From contig NC_007763.1 in NCBI RefSeq assembly GCF_000092045.1, forward strand, positions 1 through 64,000: a stretch of 64,000 nt of DNA, given 5' to 3'. The notes under the pieces are model-generated. The model was given only the letters and a program-made list of their open reading frames with translations, was not told where the DNA came from and searched no databases. A program made the position numbers and the translations under genes. Below are positions 8,252 to 16,634 of this stretch, one piece after another. Position 1 is the first letter of the stretch, and each line of letters begins with the position of its first letter. Source of the DNA: Rhizobium etli CFN 42. Its GTDB lineage: Bacteria; Pseudomonadota; Alphaproteobacteria; Rhizobiales; Rhizobiaceae.

Positions 8252-9436
8252 ATGTCCATCAAAACGTTGCAGGCTCTGAACAACAACGCACCTGCCCCGG
8301 AAACCACGGCTGAAGCCGCGCCCGCAACCCTCGATGCCGGCGCCGCTCCGCGCATCGTCGAAGCTGCCGCCGAGCCGGCGCCTGTCGCTCGCAAGCGCGG
8401 CGGCCGCAGATTCCTGCTTGCTGCAACGGCCATCGTTTTGATCGCCGGGGCTGCTTATTATGGGCACAACTACTGGACTATCGGCCGCTTCGAGATCTCT
8501 ACCGACGATGCCTATGTGAAGGCTGACAACACCACCGTCGCACCCAAGGTTTCGGGCTATATCGCGGAAGTGCTCGTCGGCGATAACCAGGTTGTCAAGG
8601 CCGGCCAGCCGCTTGCCCGCATCGACGATCGTGATTTCCGCGCCGCCCTCGATCAGGCCAAGGCCGATGTCGCAGCGGCCGAGGCGACGCTCAACGCCAA
8701 GCAGGCCTCGCTCGACATTCAGCAGTCGACGATTGCCGCCGCGCGCGCCACGTTCGAAGTCGACAAGGCCAATGAGACCTTTGCCGAACAAAACAACAAG
8801 CGCTATGCCAATCTCGCGACCAATGGCTATGCGCCGGTCCAGACTGCGCAGCAGGCGGCTTCCGCCATCGCCGCAGCCCAGGCGACGATCGTTCGCGACA
8901 ATGCCGCCCTCGATGCCGCCGTCAAGCAAGTCGATCTCCTCAATGCGGAACTTGCCCAGGCGAAGGCGACGCTTGCCCATGATCAGGCCGTCCAGCGTCA
9001 AGCGGAACTGAACCTCTCTTATGCGACCATCACTGCGCCGGTCGACGGCACCATCGGCAACAGGGCTCTGCGTGTCGGCCAGTATGTCCAAGCCGGCACC
9101 CAGCTGATGTCGGTCGTGCCGACCAGCGCGGTTTACGTGATCGCCAACTATAAAGAGACGCAGCTCACGGATGTTCGCGCCGGCCAGCCAGTGGATATCG
9201 AGGTCGATACCTACCCGGGTCGCACCTATCGCGGCCATGTCGACAGCCTTGCTCCGGCAAGCGGGCAGGAGTTCGCGCTGCTGCCTCCCGATAATGCGAC
9301 CGGCAATTTTACCAAGGTCGTGCAGCGCATTCCCGTCAAGATCGTCCTGGATGGCGAGGCCGCCAATGGCGATCTGCGTCCCGGCATGTCCGTCCAGCCG
9401 AGCATCGACACCAAGGCCGATGCCGACCGTAAGTAG
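8252..9436 (+). CDS. Membrane fusion protein of a drug efflux pump (EmrA/HlyD family)
   Basis: Periplasmic adaptor (394 aa from the ATG at 8252, which has AAGGAGAG upstream; the frame opens earlier at a GTG without support). Seen: a short cytoplasmic Ala/Pro-rich N-terminus, one transmembrane helix (RRFLLAATAIVLIAGAAYY), the lipoyl half-motif TDDAYVKADNTTVAPKVSGY, a long Ala/Gln-rich coiled coil (about residues 130-240), and the second half-motif ITAPVDGTIGNRALRVGQYV. EmrA-type proteins link an MFS pump to the outer membrane. It is translated with the DHA2 transporter 24 bp downstream and lies next to the TetR gene. Confidence 0.92.
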   Translation: MSIKTLQALNNNAPAPETTAEAAPATLDAGAAPRIVEAAAEPAPVARKRGGRRFLLAATAIVLIAGAAYYGHNYWTIGRFEISTDDAYVKADNTTVAPKVSGYIAEVLVGDNQVVKAGQPLARIDDRDFRAALDQAKADVAAAEATLNAKQASLDIQQSTIAAARATFEVDKANETFAEQNNKRYANLATNGYAPVQTAQQAASAIAAAQATIVRDNAALDAAVKQVDLLNAELAQAKATLAHDQAVQRQAELNLSYATITAPVDGTIGNRALRVGQYVQAGTQLMSVVPTSAVYVIANYKETQLTDVRAGQPVDIEVDTYPGRTYRGHVDSLAPASGQEFALLPPDNATGNFTKVVQRIPVKIVLDGEAANGDLRPGMSVQPSIDTKADADRK

Positions 9437-9460
9437 AGGCGGGGATCAGGAGATCGTGTC

Positions 9461-11044
9461 ATGTCCACTATCGCAGCAACAGCGGTCGCCATTGCGCAAC
9501 CGCGCGCCAGCACAAGGGATTGGATCGCCGTCCTTGCCGGCATGATCGGCGCCTTCATGGCGATCCTCAACATCCAGATCACCAATGCCTCCCTTCTCGA
9601 CATCGAGGGTGGAATCGGAACAGGCGTCGACAACGGCGCCTGGATCTCTACCTCCTACCTAATCGGCGAGATCGTCGTCATTCCGCTGACGGCCTATTTC
9701 AGCAGCGTCTTCTCGTTTCGCCGCTATATCCTCGTCAACTCCATCCTCTTCCCGCTCTTTTCGATGGCCTGTGCCTTTGCGCAGGATCTCGGCACAATGA
9801 TCCTGCTGCGCGGCCTTCAGGGCTTTGCCGGCGGTGTGCTGATCCCGATGGCCTTCACCATGGTGCTGACCAAGCTGCCGAAGAGCCAGCAGCCTCTCGG
9901 TCTTGCGATCTTTGCCCTTTCGGTCACCTTCGCCCCCGCGATCGGTCCGACGATCGGCGGCTATCTCACGGAGAACTACGGCTGGCAGACGATCTTTTTC
10001 ATCAATACGGCCCCGAGCCTCATCATGGCGGCCGCTCTCGCTCTGACGCTGGACAAACAGCCGATGCAGCTTCACCTCTTGAAAGAAGGGGACTGGGCCG
10101 GCATCATCACCATGGCGATCGGTCTTTCGGCGCTGCAGACCGTGCTGGAAGAGGGTAACAAGGACGACTGGTTCTCCTCGCCCTTCATTGTCAAGCTCAG
10201 CATCGTCGCCTTCGTATTTCTTGCTGCCTTCATCTGGATCGAGCTGAGGGTGAAGAAGCCGCTGGTCAAGCTGCGGCTGCTCACCCAGCGCAATTTCGGC
10301 ATCGGCGTGCTAGTCAATGTCCTTGTCGGCGTCGCACTCTTCGGCACGGTCTATATCCTGCCGCAATATCTCGGCCAGGTGCAGCGCTATAATGCTGAGC
10401 AGATCGGCAACGTGCTCGCCTGGACCGGTCTGCCGCAGCTGTTGCTCATCCCGCTGGTGCCCGTTCTTATGAAGCGTTTCGACGCCCGCTACATCGGCTT
10501 CATCGGGATCTCGATCTTCGCGATCAGCTGCTTCATGAACATCATGCTGTCGGCGGACAATGCCGGCGACCAGTTCTGGATCCCGAATATCGTGCGTGCC
10601 ATCGGCCAGGCCTTGGTGCTGACGCCGATCACGGCGATCACCACGGCTGGCATTGCGCCCGTCGATGCCGCTGCAGCGTCGGGTCTTACCAATATGCTGC
10701 GCAATCTCGGCGGCGCGGTCGGCACGGCCTCGCTCGGCACGATCCTGACGAAGCGCGAACAGTTCCATTCGAATATCATCGGCCAGTCGATTACGCTGAC
10801 CCGTGACGAGGTGCGCGATCGCCTGGGAAAATTGTCAGGTTACTTCATCCAGCATGGCGTCACCGATCCGGCCGTTGCATCGCAGAAGGCGATCGTCGCT
10901 CTTGGCCAGACCGTCAAACGTCAGGCCCTCATCATGGGCTTCAGCGACACCTTTGCCGTGATCGGCGTGGTCTTGGCGCTGGCGGCGATTGCCCTGCTTC
11001 TCACGAAAAAGCCGCAGGCTGGCGCAGGCGCCGGCGCCCATTGA
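9461..11044 (+). CDS. DHA2-family MFS multidrug efflux transporter (EmrB-like)
   Basis: A 527 aa proton-driven exporter with about 14 predicted transmembrane helices, the hallmark of the DHA2/EmrB subfamily. Seen: an early NIQITNASLLDI segment (helix 1 motif D-like), RGLQGFAGGVLIPMAFT (motif C region), FAPAIGPTIGGYLTENYGWQTIFFIN (antiporter motif), and C-terminal helices ending in a Gly/Ala tail. It forms an operon with the HlyD-type adaptor and is presumably repressed by the divergent TetR protein. The substrate cannot be told from sequence; toxic aromatics or plant phenolics are the usual guess in rhizobia. Confidence 0.92.
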   Translation: MSTIAATAVAIAQPRASTRDWIAVLAGMIGAFMAILNIQITNASLLDIEGGIGTGVDNGAWISTSYLIGEIVVIPLTAYFSSVFSFRRYILVNSILFPLFSMACAFAQDLGTMILLRGLQGFAGGVLIPMAFTMVLTKLPKSQQPLGLAIFALSVTFAPAIGPTIGGYLTENYGWQTIFFINTAPSLIMAAALALTLDKQPMQLHLLKEGDWAGIITMAIGLSALQTVLEEGNKDDWFSSPFIVKLSIVAFVFLAAFIWIELRVKKPLVKLRLLTQRNFGIGVLVNVLVGVALFGTVYILPQYLGQVQRYNAEQIGNVLAWTGLPQLLLIPLVPVLMKRFDARYIGFIGISIFAISCFMNIMLSADNAGDQFWIPNIVRAIGQALVLTPITAITTAGIAPVDAAAASGLTNMLRNLGGAVGTASLGTILTKREQFHSNIIGQSITLTRDEVRDRLGKLSGYFIQHGVTDPAVASQKAIVALGQTVKRQALIMGFSDTFAVIGVVLALAAIALLLTKKPQAGAGAGAH

Positions 11045-11081
11045 AAAGCGACCGACGCCGCAGGAAAATCATCCTGAAAGA

Positions 11082-11111
11082 AAGCCCTCCTTTATCCGGA
11101 AAGGAGGGCTT
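11082..11111. terminator. Strong bidirectional hairpin between emrB and the aldose epimerase gene
   Basis: A perfect 12-bp stem (11082-11093 with 11100-11111) and a 6-nt loop separate two convergent genes. AAA/TTT edges on the stem allow it to work in either direction. Confidence 0.65.
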
Positions 11112-11123
11112 CGCTGCGAAAAT

Positions 11124-11993
11124 CTACTGCCCGATTTCGACGCTGAAGGCGAAGCGCGCCGTAGTACCCGGCGCCAGCAGGGTGGTCGAGGGCCGCTCCG
11201 ACAGTTCGCCTGATGCTCCAGTTTGCGCAGCAGTCCCGTGCCATGGTTCGACGCAGAGGAAGGGCGCCCCTGGCTTGGTCCACAGCGCAAGATTGGGCAG
11301 GTTTTCGAAACGGAACCGCAAGGCCGGCCCACCCTCGGCGCCGTAGCGCAACCCTTCGCCCGCACCTTCGGGGAAAATCATCGCATCCTGCTCGAACATC
11401 CCATGATCCAGCACCAGTCGGCCCTTGTCGAAGGGGGAGGGCAGCGGCGCTGGATCGATAAGGCCGCCCACCAACCTGACGAGCCCCGGCTCGCCTTCGT
11501 TGTCGAGCGTCACTGTATGGGCGCGCCCGGAAGCGCCAGGCAGCGGCCAGGCAAAGGCCGGATGGAAGCCAAGTCCGAACGGCATGATTTTCCGGCCGCG
11601 GTTGCTGACCTCCGCCGATATCGTCACCGCACGGCCAGTCACCGCATGCTCCACGGCGAACAGAAAATCGAATGGAAAGACCGCCCTTGTCGCCTCGGAG
11701 GCGGCAAGCTCGTACCGGCACATCGTCGCCGTGGATGCCGCGAGCCTAAACTCGTTACGCCGGGCAAAACCGTGCTGCGCCATCGGATAGGGGGTGCCGT
11801 CAATTGAGATCATGTCATCCGGCGCCTTGCCGACGATCGGAAACAGGATCGGTGAGCGCCCGCTCCAGAAAGCCGCGTCACCCGTCCATAACCACGAGCG
11901 CCCATCGCTGCTGGTGAGCGCCTGCATCTCGGCGCCGAGAGAAGAAACGTCGACAGTGAGGTCCTGACTGCCGATCCTGACTGAGCTTGGCAT
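11124..11993 (-). CDS. Aldose 1-epimerase family protein (YeaD/LacX-like)
   Basis: A 289 aa beta-sandwich protein of the galactose mutarotase superfamily. Seen: SPILFPIVGKAPDD, MAQHGFARRNEF (catalytic-type His), GLGFHPAFAWPLP (second conserved His) and LALWTKPGAPFLCVEPWHG (Glu-containing C-terminal motif). These proteins interconvert sugar anomers; this subgroup, often annotated as LacX or glucose-6-phosphate 1-epimerase-like, has poorly known substrates. The ATG at 11993 with AAGGGA upstream is preferred to the adjoining GTG. It is a single gene with no neighbour that fixes its substrate. Confidence 0.85.
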   Translation of the reverse strand: MPSSVRIGSQDLTVDVSSLGAEMQALTSSDGRSWLWTGDAAFWSGRSPILFPIVGKAPDDMISIDGTPYPMAQHGFARRNEFRLAASTATMCRYELAASEATRAVFPFDFLFAVEHAVTGRAVTISAEVSNRGRKIMPFGLGFHPAFAWPLPGASGRAHTVTLDNEGEPGLVRLVGGLIDPAPLPSPFDKGRLVLDHGMFEQDAMIFPEGAGEGLRYGAEGGPALRFRFENLPNLALWTKPGAPFLCVEPWHGTAAQTGASGELSERPSTTLLAPGTTARFAFSVEIGQ

Positions 11994-12080
11994 CACAATC
12001 CCTTTCCTACCAGTTCGGCGCTAAACCATTGGACACCGTTGATTTCATTTCCCGAGAGGAGGGGCGGCGGTGTTCGCGCG

Positions 12081-12416
12081 TCATCTGCGCACCGCGCCCA
12101 ATCGCGCGAGCACTTCATTGGGGATGCCGTAGCGCTGAATGGCGTCGCGGTTGTTCCGCAATCCACAGATCTCGCGCTGGACGAAGAAGGCCCAGACGGC
12201 GTCGGAGGCTTCATTGACAAGCCTTTCGCGCTCCTCGGGGCTCTGGCGCTCGACCCTCCAGGCTTTCAGGTTCGCGAGTGCCGCCTCCACCTTTAGCCCA
12301 TGACGGCCGAGCGAATCGGCGCGTGCGGCCATGAGCTCGTATTCGAGAACGTTGAAACCGCCAGTGTTCTGATTGGATTGTCTGAAAGACTGCGGCGGGC
12401 GAACGCTCATGGGCAC
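12081..12416 (-). CDS. Conserved hypothetical protein (DUF6665-like)
   Basis: A 111 aa soluble, largely helical protein with no signal peptide or membrane segment. The middle (NVLEYELMAARADSLGRHG, then VWAFFVQREICGLRN and YGIPNEVLARLG) resembles a small rhizobial family I recall as DUF6665; function is unknown. The GTG at 12416 is five bases after AAGGA, and the ATG two codons later is an alternative. It stands alone between the epimerase gene and the divergent ABC-F gene. Confidence 0.6.
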   Translation of the reverse strand: MPMSVRPPQSFRQSNQNTGGFNVLEYELMAARADSLGRHGLKVEAALANLKAWRVERQSPEERERLVNEASDAVWAFFVQREICGLRNNRDAIQRYGIPNEVLARLGAVRR

Positions 12417-12550
12417 AGGTTTCCTTCGGCGTGGGTCATGATGTTATCCAATTCGAACTCAGAGATCGAGAGGTCCGAACGGGTCTATCCTGCCGTTTCC
12501 ACGCGTGGCATAAGGGCGCCGAAACTTTCCCGGGACCCCCATAGCACACC

Positions 12551-14173
12551 ATGATTCGTATCGAGAATATCAGCAAGCAGCTTAGCCATCGCATCCTCTT
12601 CATCGAGGCGTCGGCGGCGCTCAACAGAGGCGAGAAGATCGGCCTCGTCGGCCCGAACGGCGCCGGCAAGACGACGATCTTCCGGATGATCAATGGCGAA
12701 GAGCAGCCGGACGAGGGCCAGGTGTCCTGTGAGAAGGGCGTCACGATCGGCTACTTCAACCAGGATGTCGGCGAGATGGCGGGCCATAGCGCCGTCGCCG
12801 AGGTGATGAACGGCGCCGGGCCGGTCAGCGTCGTTGCCGCCGAGCTGCGGGAGTTGGAGGCCGCCATGGTCGATCCGGAGAGGGCGGGCGACATGGAGGA
12901 GATCATCGAGCGCTACGGCGAGGTGCAGGCGCGTTACGAGGAGCTGGACGGTTATGCGCTCGACGGCCGCGCCCGCGAAGTGCTTGCGGGCCTGAGCTTC
13001 AGCCAGGAGATGATGGATGGCGACGTCGGCGCGCTGTCGGGCGGCTGGAAGATGCGTGTGGCGCTTGCCCGGATCCTGCTGATGCGCCCCGATGTCATGC
13101 TGCTCGACGAGCCGAGCAACCATCTCGATCTCGAAAGCCTGATATGGCTCGAAGAGTTCCTAAAGGGCTATGAGGGTGCGCTGCTGATGACCTCGCACGA
13201 CCGCGAGTTCATGAACCGTATCGTCAACAAGATCCTCGAGATCGATGCCGGGTCGCTGACCTCCTATTCCGGCGACTATGAATTTTACGAGCAGCAGCGG
13301 GCGCAGAACGAAAAGCAGCAACAGGCCCAGTTCGAGCGCCAGCAGGCGATGCTCGCCAAGGAAATCAAGTTCATCGAGCGGTTCAAGGCGCGCGCTTCGC
13401 ATGCTTCGCAGGTGCAGAGCCGCGTGAAGAAGCTGGAGAAGATCGACCGGGTGGAGCCGCCCAAGCGCCGCCAGTCGGTCGCGTTCGAATTCCAGCCAGC
13501 GCCGCGCTCCGGCGAGGACGTGATCAGCTTAAAGAACGTCCATAAGAAATATGGCAGCCGAAGCATCTATGAGGGGCTGGATTTCATGGTGCGGCGGCGA
13601 GAACGCTGGTGCATCATGGGCATCAACGGCGCCGGCAAATCGACGCTGCTGAAGCTGGTGACGGGCACGACCACGCCGGACCAGGGCAGCGTCGCTCTCG
13701 GCGCCAGCGTCAAGATGGGTTATTTCGCCCAGCATGCCATGGATATTCTCGATGGCGAACGCACGATCTTCCAATCGCTGGAAGATCGGTTTCCCCAGGC
13801 AGGGCAGGGGCCTTTGCGGGCTCTCGCCGGATGTTTCGGCTTTTCCGGCGATGACGTCGAAAAAAGGTGCCGAGTGCTGTCGGGCGGCGAGAAGGCCCGA
13901 TTGGTCATGGCGATGATGCTGTTCGACCCGCCGAACCTGCTCGTGCTCGACGAACCGACCAACCATCTCGACCTCGACACCAAGGAGATGCTCATCAAGG
14001 CGCTGTCGCAGTATGAGGGCACCATGCTGTTTGTTTCGCACGATCGGCATTTCCTGGCCACGCTCTCCAATCGGGTGCTGGAGCTGACGCCCGAGGGCAT
14101 CCATCAATATGGCGGCGGCTACACGGAATATGTGGCGCGCACGGGTCATGAGGCCCCTGGCCTGCGCAGCTGA
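12551..14173 (+). CDS. ABC-F family ATPase (ribosome-associated, YbiT/Uup/EttA-type)
   Basis: A 540 aa soluble protein with two ATP-binding cassettes and no membrane domain, which defines ABC-F. Cassette 1: GPNGAGKTT near residue 34, LSGGWKMRVALAR signature, LLDEPSNHLD. An acidic/Gln-rich linker (about residues 240-320, the P-site tRNA interaction motif region) follows. Cassette 2: GINGAGKST, LSGGEKARLVMA, VLDEPTNHLD. Members act on ribosomes during translation; some give antibiotic resistance, others are housekeeping. Nothing here marks this one as a resistance type. A hairpin at 14298-14326 probably ends its transcript. Confidence 0.92.
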   Translation: MIRIENISKQLSHRILFIEASAALNRGEKIGLVGPNGAGKTTIFRMINGEEQPDEGQVSCEKGVTIGYFNQDVGEMAGHSAVAEVMNGAGPVSVVAAELRELEAAMVDPERAGDMEEIIERYGEVQARYEELDGYALDGRAREVLAGLSFSQEMMDGDVGALSGGWKMRVALARILLMRPDVMLLDEPSNHLDLESLIWLEEFLKGYEGALLMTSHDREFMNRIVNKILEIDAGSLTSYSGDYEFYEQQRAQNEKQQQAQFERQQAMLAKEIKFIERFKARASHASQVQSRVKKLEKIDRVEPPKRRQSVAFEFQPAPRSGEDVISLKNVHKKYGSRSIYEGLDFMVRRRERWCIMGINGAGKSTLLKLVTGTTTPDQGSVALGASVKMGYFAQHAMDILDGERTIFQSLEDRFPQAGQGPLRALAGCFGFSGDDVEKRCRVLSGGEKARLVMAMMLFDPPNLLVLDEPTNHLDLDTKEMLIKALSQYEGTMLFVSHDRHFLATLSNRVLELTPEGIHQYGGGYTEYVARTGHEAPGLRS

Positions 14174-14297
14174 CGGCTATTTTGCCGGCCAAGTCGAAAC
14201 CATCAAAATCGCAACGACCAGCAGAGCGCTGTCCGGCATATTGTTGGACGGCCGGAGCTTTATCGGCGGTTGTGAAAGCCGTTTATGTGAGCGAAGA

Positions 14298-14326
14298 AGA
14301 GCGCCGGCCGACATTGCCGGCGCTCT
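14298..14326 (+). terminator. Hairpin after the ABC-F gene
   Basis: A perfect 11-bp GC-rich stem (AGAGCGCCGGC / GCCGGCGCTCT) with a 7-nt loop lies 125 bp after the ABC-F stop and before the next gene. No T-run follows, so its efficiency is uncertain. Confidence 0.45.
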
Positions 14327-14393
14327 GCCACGATGATGACCCATTTCCGTGGTGTTCGGGCCTTCTTCAAACAATCGGGGCGGGCACATCAGC

Positions 14394-14921
14394 ATGGACT
14401 GGATCAATCGTCATATCGATCAGCCGTTATTGAACGGCGCGGCAGGCTTGCTGCGGCAGTGGCACATTCGTACGCGGCAGTCGCCGGAGCTGCTGGAGCC
14501 GACGTGGAATCTCGTCGTGCTGTCCTTTCTGCTTATCGCGAGTGGACAGGTTATGGCGGGCAAGCCTTTCGCGCTGAGCATTGCCGCGCTGATCATGCTG
14601 GCCCTGCCTTCAGCCAAAAGATTGTTTTCGGCGGTCAAGGCGGGCGGAAGCGCCTATGGCGTCCGGGAATACAAGTCGTCGCGGGCGCGAGCCGTTGCCA
14701 AACGGGAAGCGGAATGGTCGGTGCGGATCATCGTGCTGTTCTCATCCGCCTGCCTTCCCTTTATCGCCCGCATCGACGATCCGGTGGGCGCCTGTTTCAT
14801 GCTGGGGGCAAGTGTCTGGTTCGTGCTGACCGGGCCGCTCAAGACTTATCTCGATGCGGCCGAACCTCCCGAGCCGACCGAAGGCGACCGGATGTACGGC
14901 GGCGTCTTTCAGTTCGGCTGA
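14394..14921 (+). CDS. Integral membrane protein of unknown function
   Basis: A 175 aa protein starting MDWINRHIDQPLLNGAAG. Hydrophobic segments lie at about residues 39-55 and 58-72 and again at 109-125 and 129-150, suggesting four membrane helices with a basic cytoplasmic loop (SRARAVAKREAEW) between the pairs. The ATG at 14394 is chosen because the upstream 15 codons are not convincing. No domain is recognised. It precedes the DUF1328 gene by 99 bp, but that gene has its own stress promoter, so they need not be cotranscribed. Confidence 0.65.
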   Translation: MDWINRHIDQPLLNGAAGLLRQWHIRTRQSPELLEPTWNLVVLSFLLIASGQVMAGKPFALSIAALIMLALPSAKRLFSAVKAGGSAYGVREYKSSRARAVAKREAEWSVRIIVLFSSACLPFIARIDDPVGACFMLGASVWFVLTGPLKTYLDAAEPPEPTEGDRMYGGVFQFG

Positions 14922-14966
14922 GCGACGCACGATGCGATGTTCCATCCGCCGGCCGTGGGAGTGAGG

Positions 14967-14991
14967 GAACCAAACCGGGCGGCCGCCGTTA
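14967..14991 (+). promoter_or_regulatory. EcfG/RpoE2-type promoter
   Basis: GGAAC (14967-14971), 16 nt, CGTT (14988-14991): an exact match to the consensus for the alphaproteobacterial general-stress sigma factor, 29 bp upstream of the DUF1328 start. Confidence 0.8.
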
Positions 14992-15020
14992 TCTCCGCAG
15001 CAACGTAAAAGGAGATTGCG

Positions 15021-15185
15021 ATGCTTTACTACGCTCTGGTGTTTCTCGTTGTGGCCTTGATTGCCGGTGTCCTCGGATTTGGCGGCATCGCAGGGGCTTC
15101 AGCTTCCATTGCCCAGGTTCTGTTCTTCATTTTCCTGGTGTTGTTCGTCGTCTCGCTTGTCATGCGCTTTATGCGCAGAGTATAG
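15021..15185 (+). CDS. DUF1328 small membrane protein
   Basis: A 54 aa protein with two hydrophobic helices ([19 protein letters not shown] and [16 protein letters not shown]) around [12 protein letters not shown], ending in MRRV. This is the DUF1328/YtjA layout: tiny inner-membrane proteins frequent in stress regulons, function unknown. AAAGGAG lies 8 bases before the ATG. A perfect EcfG-type promoter is just upstream and a terminator hairpin just downstream, so it is a complete monocistronic stress gene. Confidence 0.9.
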   Translation: MLYYALVFLVVALIAGVLGFGGIAGASASIAQVLFFIFLVLFVVSLVMRFMRRV

Positions 15186-15207
15186 TGAAGATTGGTCAAG
15201 TATAAAG

Positions 15208-15239
15208 CCCGGTGATAACTATCGCCGGGTTTTGTTTTT
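15208..15239 (+). terminator. Rho-independent terminator after DUF1328
   Basis: A 9-bp stem with one G-T pair (CCCGGTGAT / ATCGCCGGG), a 4-nt loop and a T-rich tail (TTTTGTTTTT) 22 bp after the stop codon. This is a classical intrinsic terminator. Confidence 0.85.
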
Positions 15240-15512
15240 CTTGATAGTTCCGCAGCGGTCGGCGGAAGCCCGCTGCGAGCGAATGTGCTTTTCATGCAAC
15301 CATCCCTAACAAGATCGTGAAAGACCGCATGCAAGTCGCATATGCCTTCGAAATGTCCCAATGGGGCTGAACCGTATCGCTGTCGCTTGCGCCTCCCACG
15401 CGCTTTGACACGCGACGCGAAAACGGCGCCGTCCGGGATTGCTTGGCGGTCCCCTGCGATATCCGGTGCCGCCAGCCGGGTGTTCCCGTCACGATTTGAG
15501 AAGGAGAGACTT
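15240..15512. other. Intergenic stretch before the DUF992 gene
   Basis: After the DUF1328 terminator there is a gene-free stretch up to the DUF992 start. I see only a TTGACA hexamer at 15405-15410 without a good -10 partner, and a ribosome binding site (AAGGAGAG) next to the start codon. No EcfG-type site was found here. Confidence 0.5.
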
Positions 15513-16034
15513 ATGAAGAAAACTCTTGCGACGGCGTTTGCCGCGGTATCGTTGACGTTTGTCGGCGCGGGGGCGGCCAATGCCGCCGACCCCGTCACCA
15601 GAACCTATGAAGAGCCGGACCTGCGCAACGGCGTGAAGATCGGCTATCTCACTTGCGATATCGGCGGCGGCACGGGTTATGTGCTCGGTTCGTCCAAGGA
15701 AGCCGATTGCGTCTTTCAGTCAATTGTCGGCAATGAGCTTTTCGATCACTACACTGGGGAAATTCGAAAGCTTGGCATCGACCTCGGCTTCACCACGCGC
15801 AGTCGCCTGATCTGGGCGGTATTTGCGCCGACGGCTGGTTATCATCGCGGGTCGCTCGCTGGACTTTATGTCGGCGCCAGCGCAGAGGCGACGGTCGGTG
15901 CCGGCGTCGGCGCCAACCTCCTGGTCGGTGGCACCTCCGGTTCAATCCATCTGCAGACGGTTAGCCTGACTGGCCAGCTCGGCCTGAATGTTGCGGCCGG
16001 CAGCGCGTCGATGACACTGACCCCGGCGGATTGA
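15513..16034 (+). CDS. DUF992 exported protein
   Basis: A 173 aa protein with a clear Sec signal peptide (MKKTLATAFAAVSLTFVGAG, cleavage near AANAA-DP). The mature part fits DUF992: GYLTCDIGGGTGYVLGSSKE with a first Cys, CVFQ with a second Cys (a possible disulfide), IGIDLG-like and WAVFAPTA, then Gly/Ala-rich beta repeats (GASAEATVGAGVGANLLVGG). The family is Rhizobiales-specific and of unknown function, probably periplasmic or outer-membrane associated. The ATG at 15513 follows AAGGAGAG. Confidence 0.88.
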   Translation: MKKTLATAFAAVSLTFVGAGAANAADPVTRTYEEPDLRNGVKIGYLTCDIGGGTGYVLGSSKEADCVFQSIVGNELFDHYTGEIRKLGIDLGFTTRSRLIWAVFAPTAGYHRGSLAGLYVGASAEATVGAGVGANLLVGGTSGSIHLQTVSLTGQLGLNVAAGSASMTLTPAD

Positions 16035-16044
16035 CGGGTTTTGT

Positions 16045-16072
16045 CGCCCCCTGCCGCGACGCGGCGGGGGCG
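16045..16072 (+). terminator. GC-rich hairpin after DUF992
   Basis: CGCCCCCTGCCGCG pairs with CGCGGCGGGGGCG with one bulge, 10 bp after the stop codon. It is probably a terminator or mRNA-stabilising hairpin; no T-run follows. Confidence 0.5.
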
Positions 16073-16110
16073 TCGCGCGATTATTGGGTTGGGCTTGCTG
16101 GCGACGAACG

Positions 16111-16577
16111 ATGGATATCCGAATCGCAACGCCCGGCGAGGACGAGATCCTGTCGGGCACTATCTGAAAATCTGGGACAGCTATGGCACGCCGCCCGAAC
16201 ATTAGAGGCCGGATGCGGCGGCGCGGATATTGTCGTTTTTGAGAAGCGGTCGCGAGGAGCGACGCCTCGCCTCGTTCCTGGCCGTTGTGGACGATGAAAT
16301 CGCCGGTTCCGTATCTTGCCAGCTACACCAGTCGCCGTTTCCGGAAGTCATTCGGCCGGAGCAGCGGTTGCACGGTTACATCTGGTCCGTCTATGTCGCG
16401 GAGGCTTTCCGCCGGCGCGACATCGCCTTGGCGCTGACGAACAGGGCCGTTGATTATTTGAAATCCATCGGCTGCACGACCGCTGTCATCCACGCCTCGG
16501 ATGCGGGGGAACCAGTCTATCGCAGCGTTGGCTTCGAGCTGGCGAAGGAAATGCGCCTGAAGTTCCCCGCGAAGTAA
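16111..16577 (+). pseudogene. GNAT N-acetyltransferase, broken N-terminal half
   Basis: A GNAT-type acetyltransferase whose first third is damaged. Reading starts at ATG 16111 (MDIRIATPGEDEILSG), then a one-base loss near 16157 shifts the frame. The continuation HYLKIWDSYGTPPEH is followed by an in-frame TAG at 16203, then RPDAAARILSFLRSGREE and an intact C-terminal part. That part holds the core GNAT elements GYIWSVYVAEAFRRRDIALAL (acetyl-CoA binding region, with RRRDIA in place of the usual R/Q-x-x-G-x-G/A) and ASDAGEPVYRSVGFE. A protein could start at TTG 16230 (115 aa) but would lack the first strand and helix. The family is certain; inactivity is inferred. Confidence 0.65.
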
Positions 16578-16634
16578 GCCACCTAGCCGAAGCGGCTGTA
16601 GACGGCTGAGGAAAGTGCGCGCCGCGTCTTCTGT

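Noticed and set aside
12485..13123. Long minus-strand open frames opposite the ABC-F and other genes
   Set aside because: They are shadow frames produced by high GC at third codon positions; they lack ribosome binding sites and recognisable motifs.
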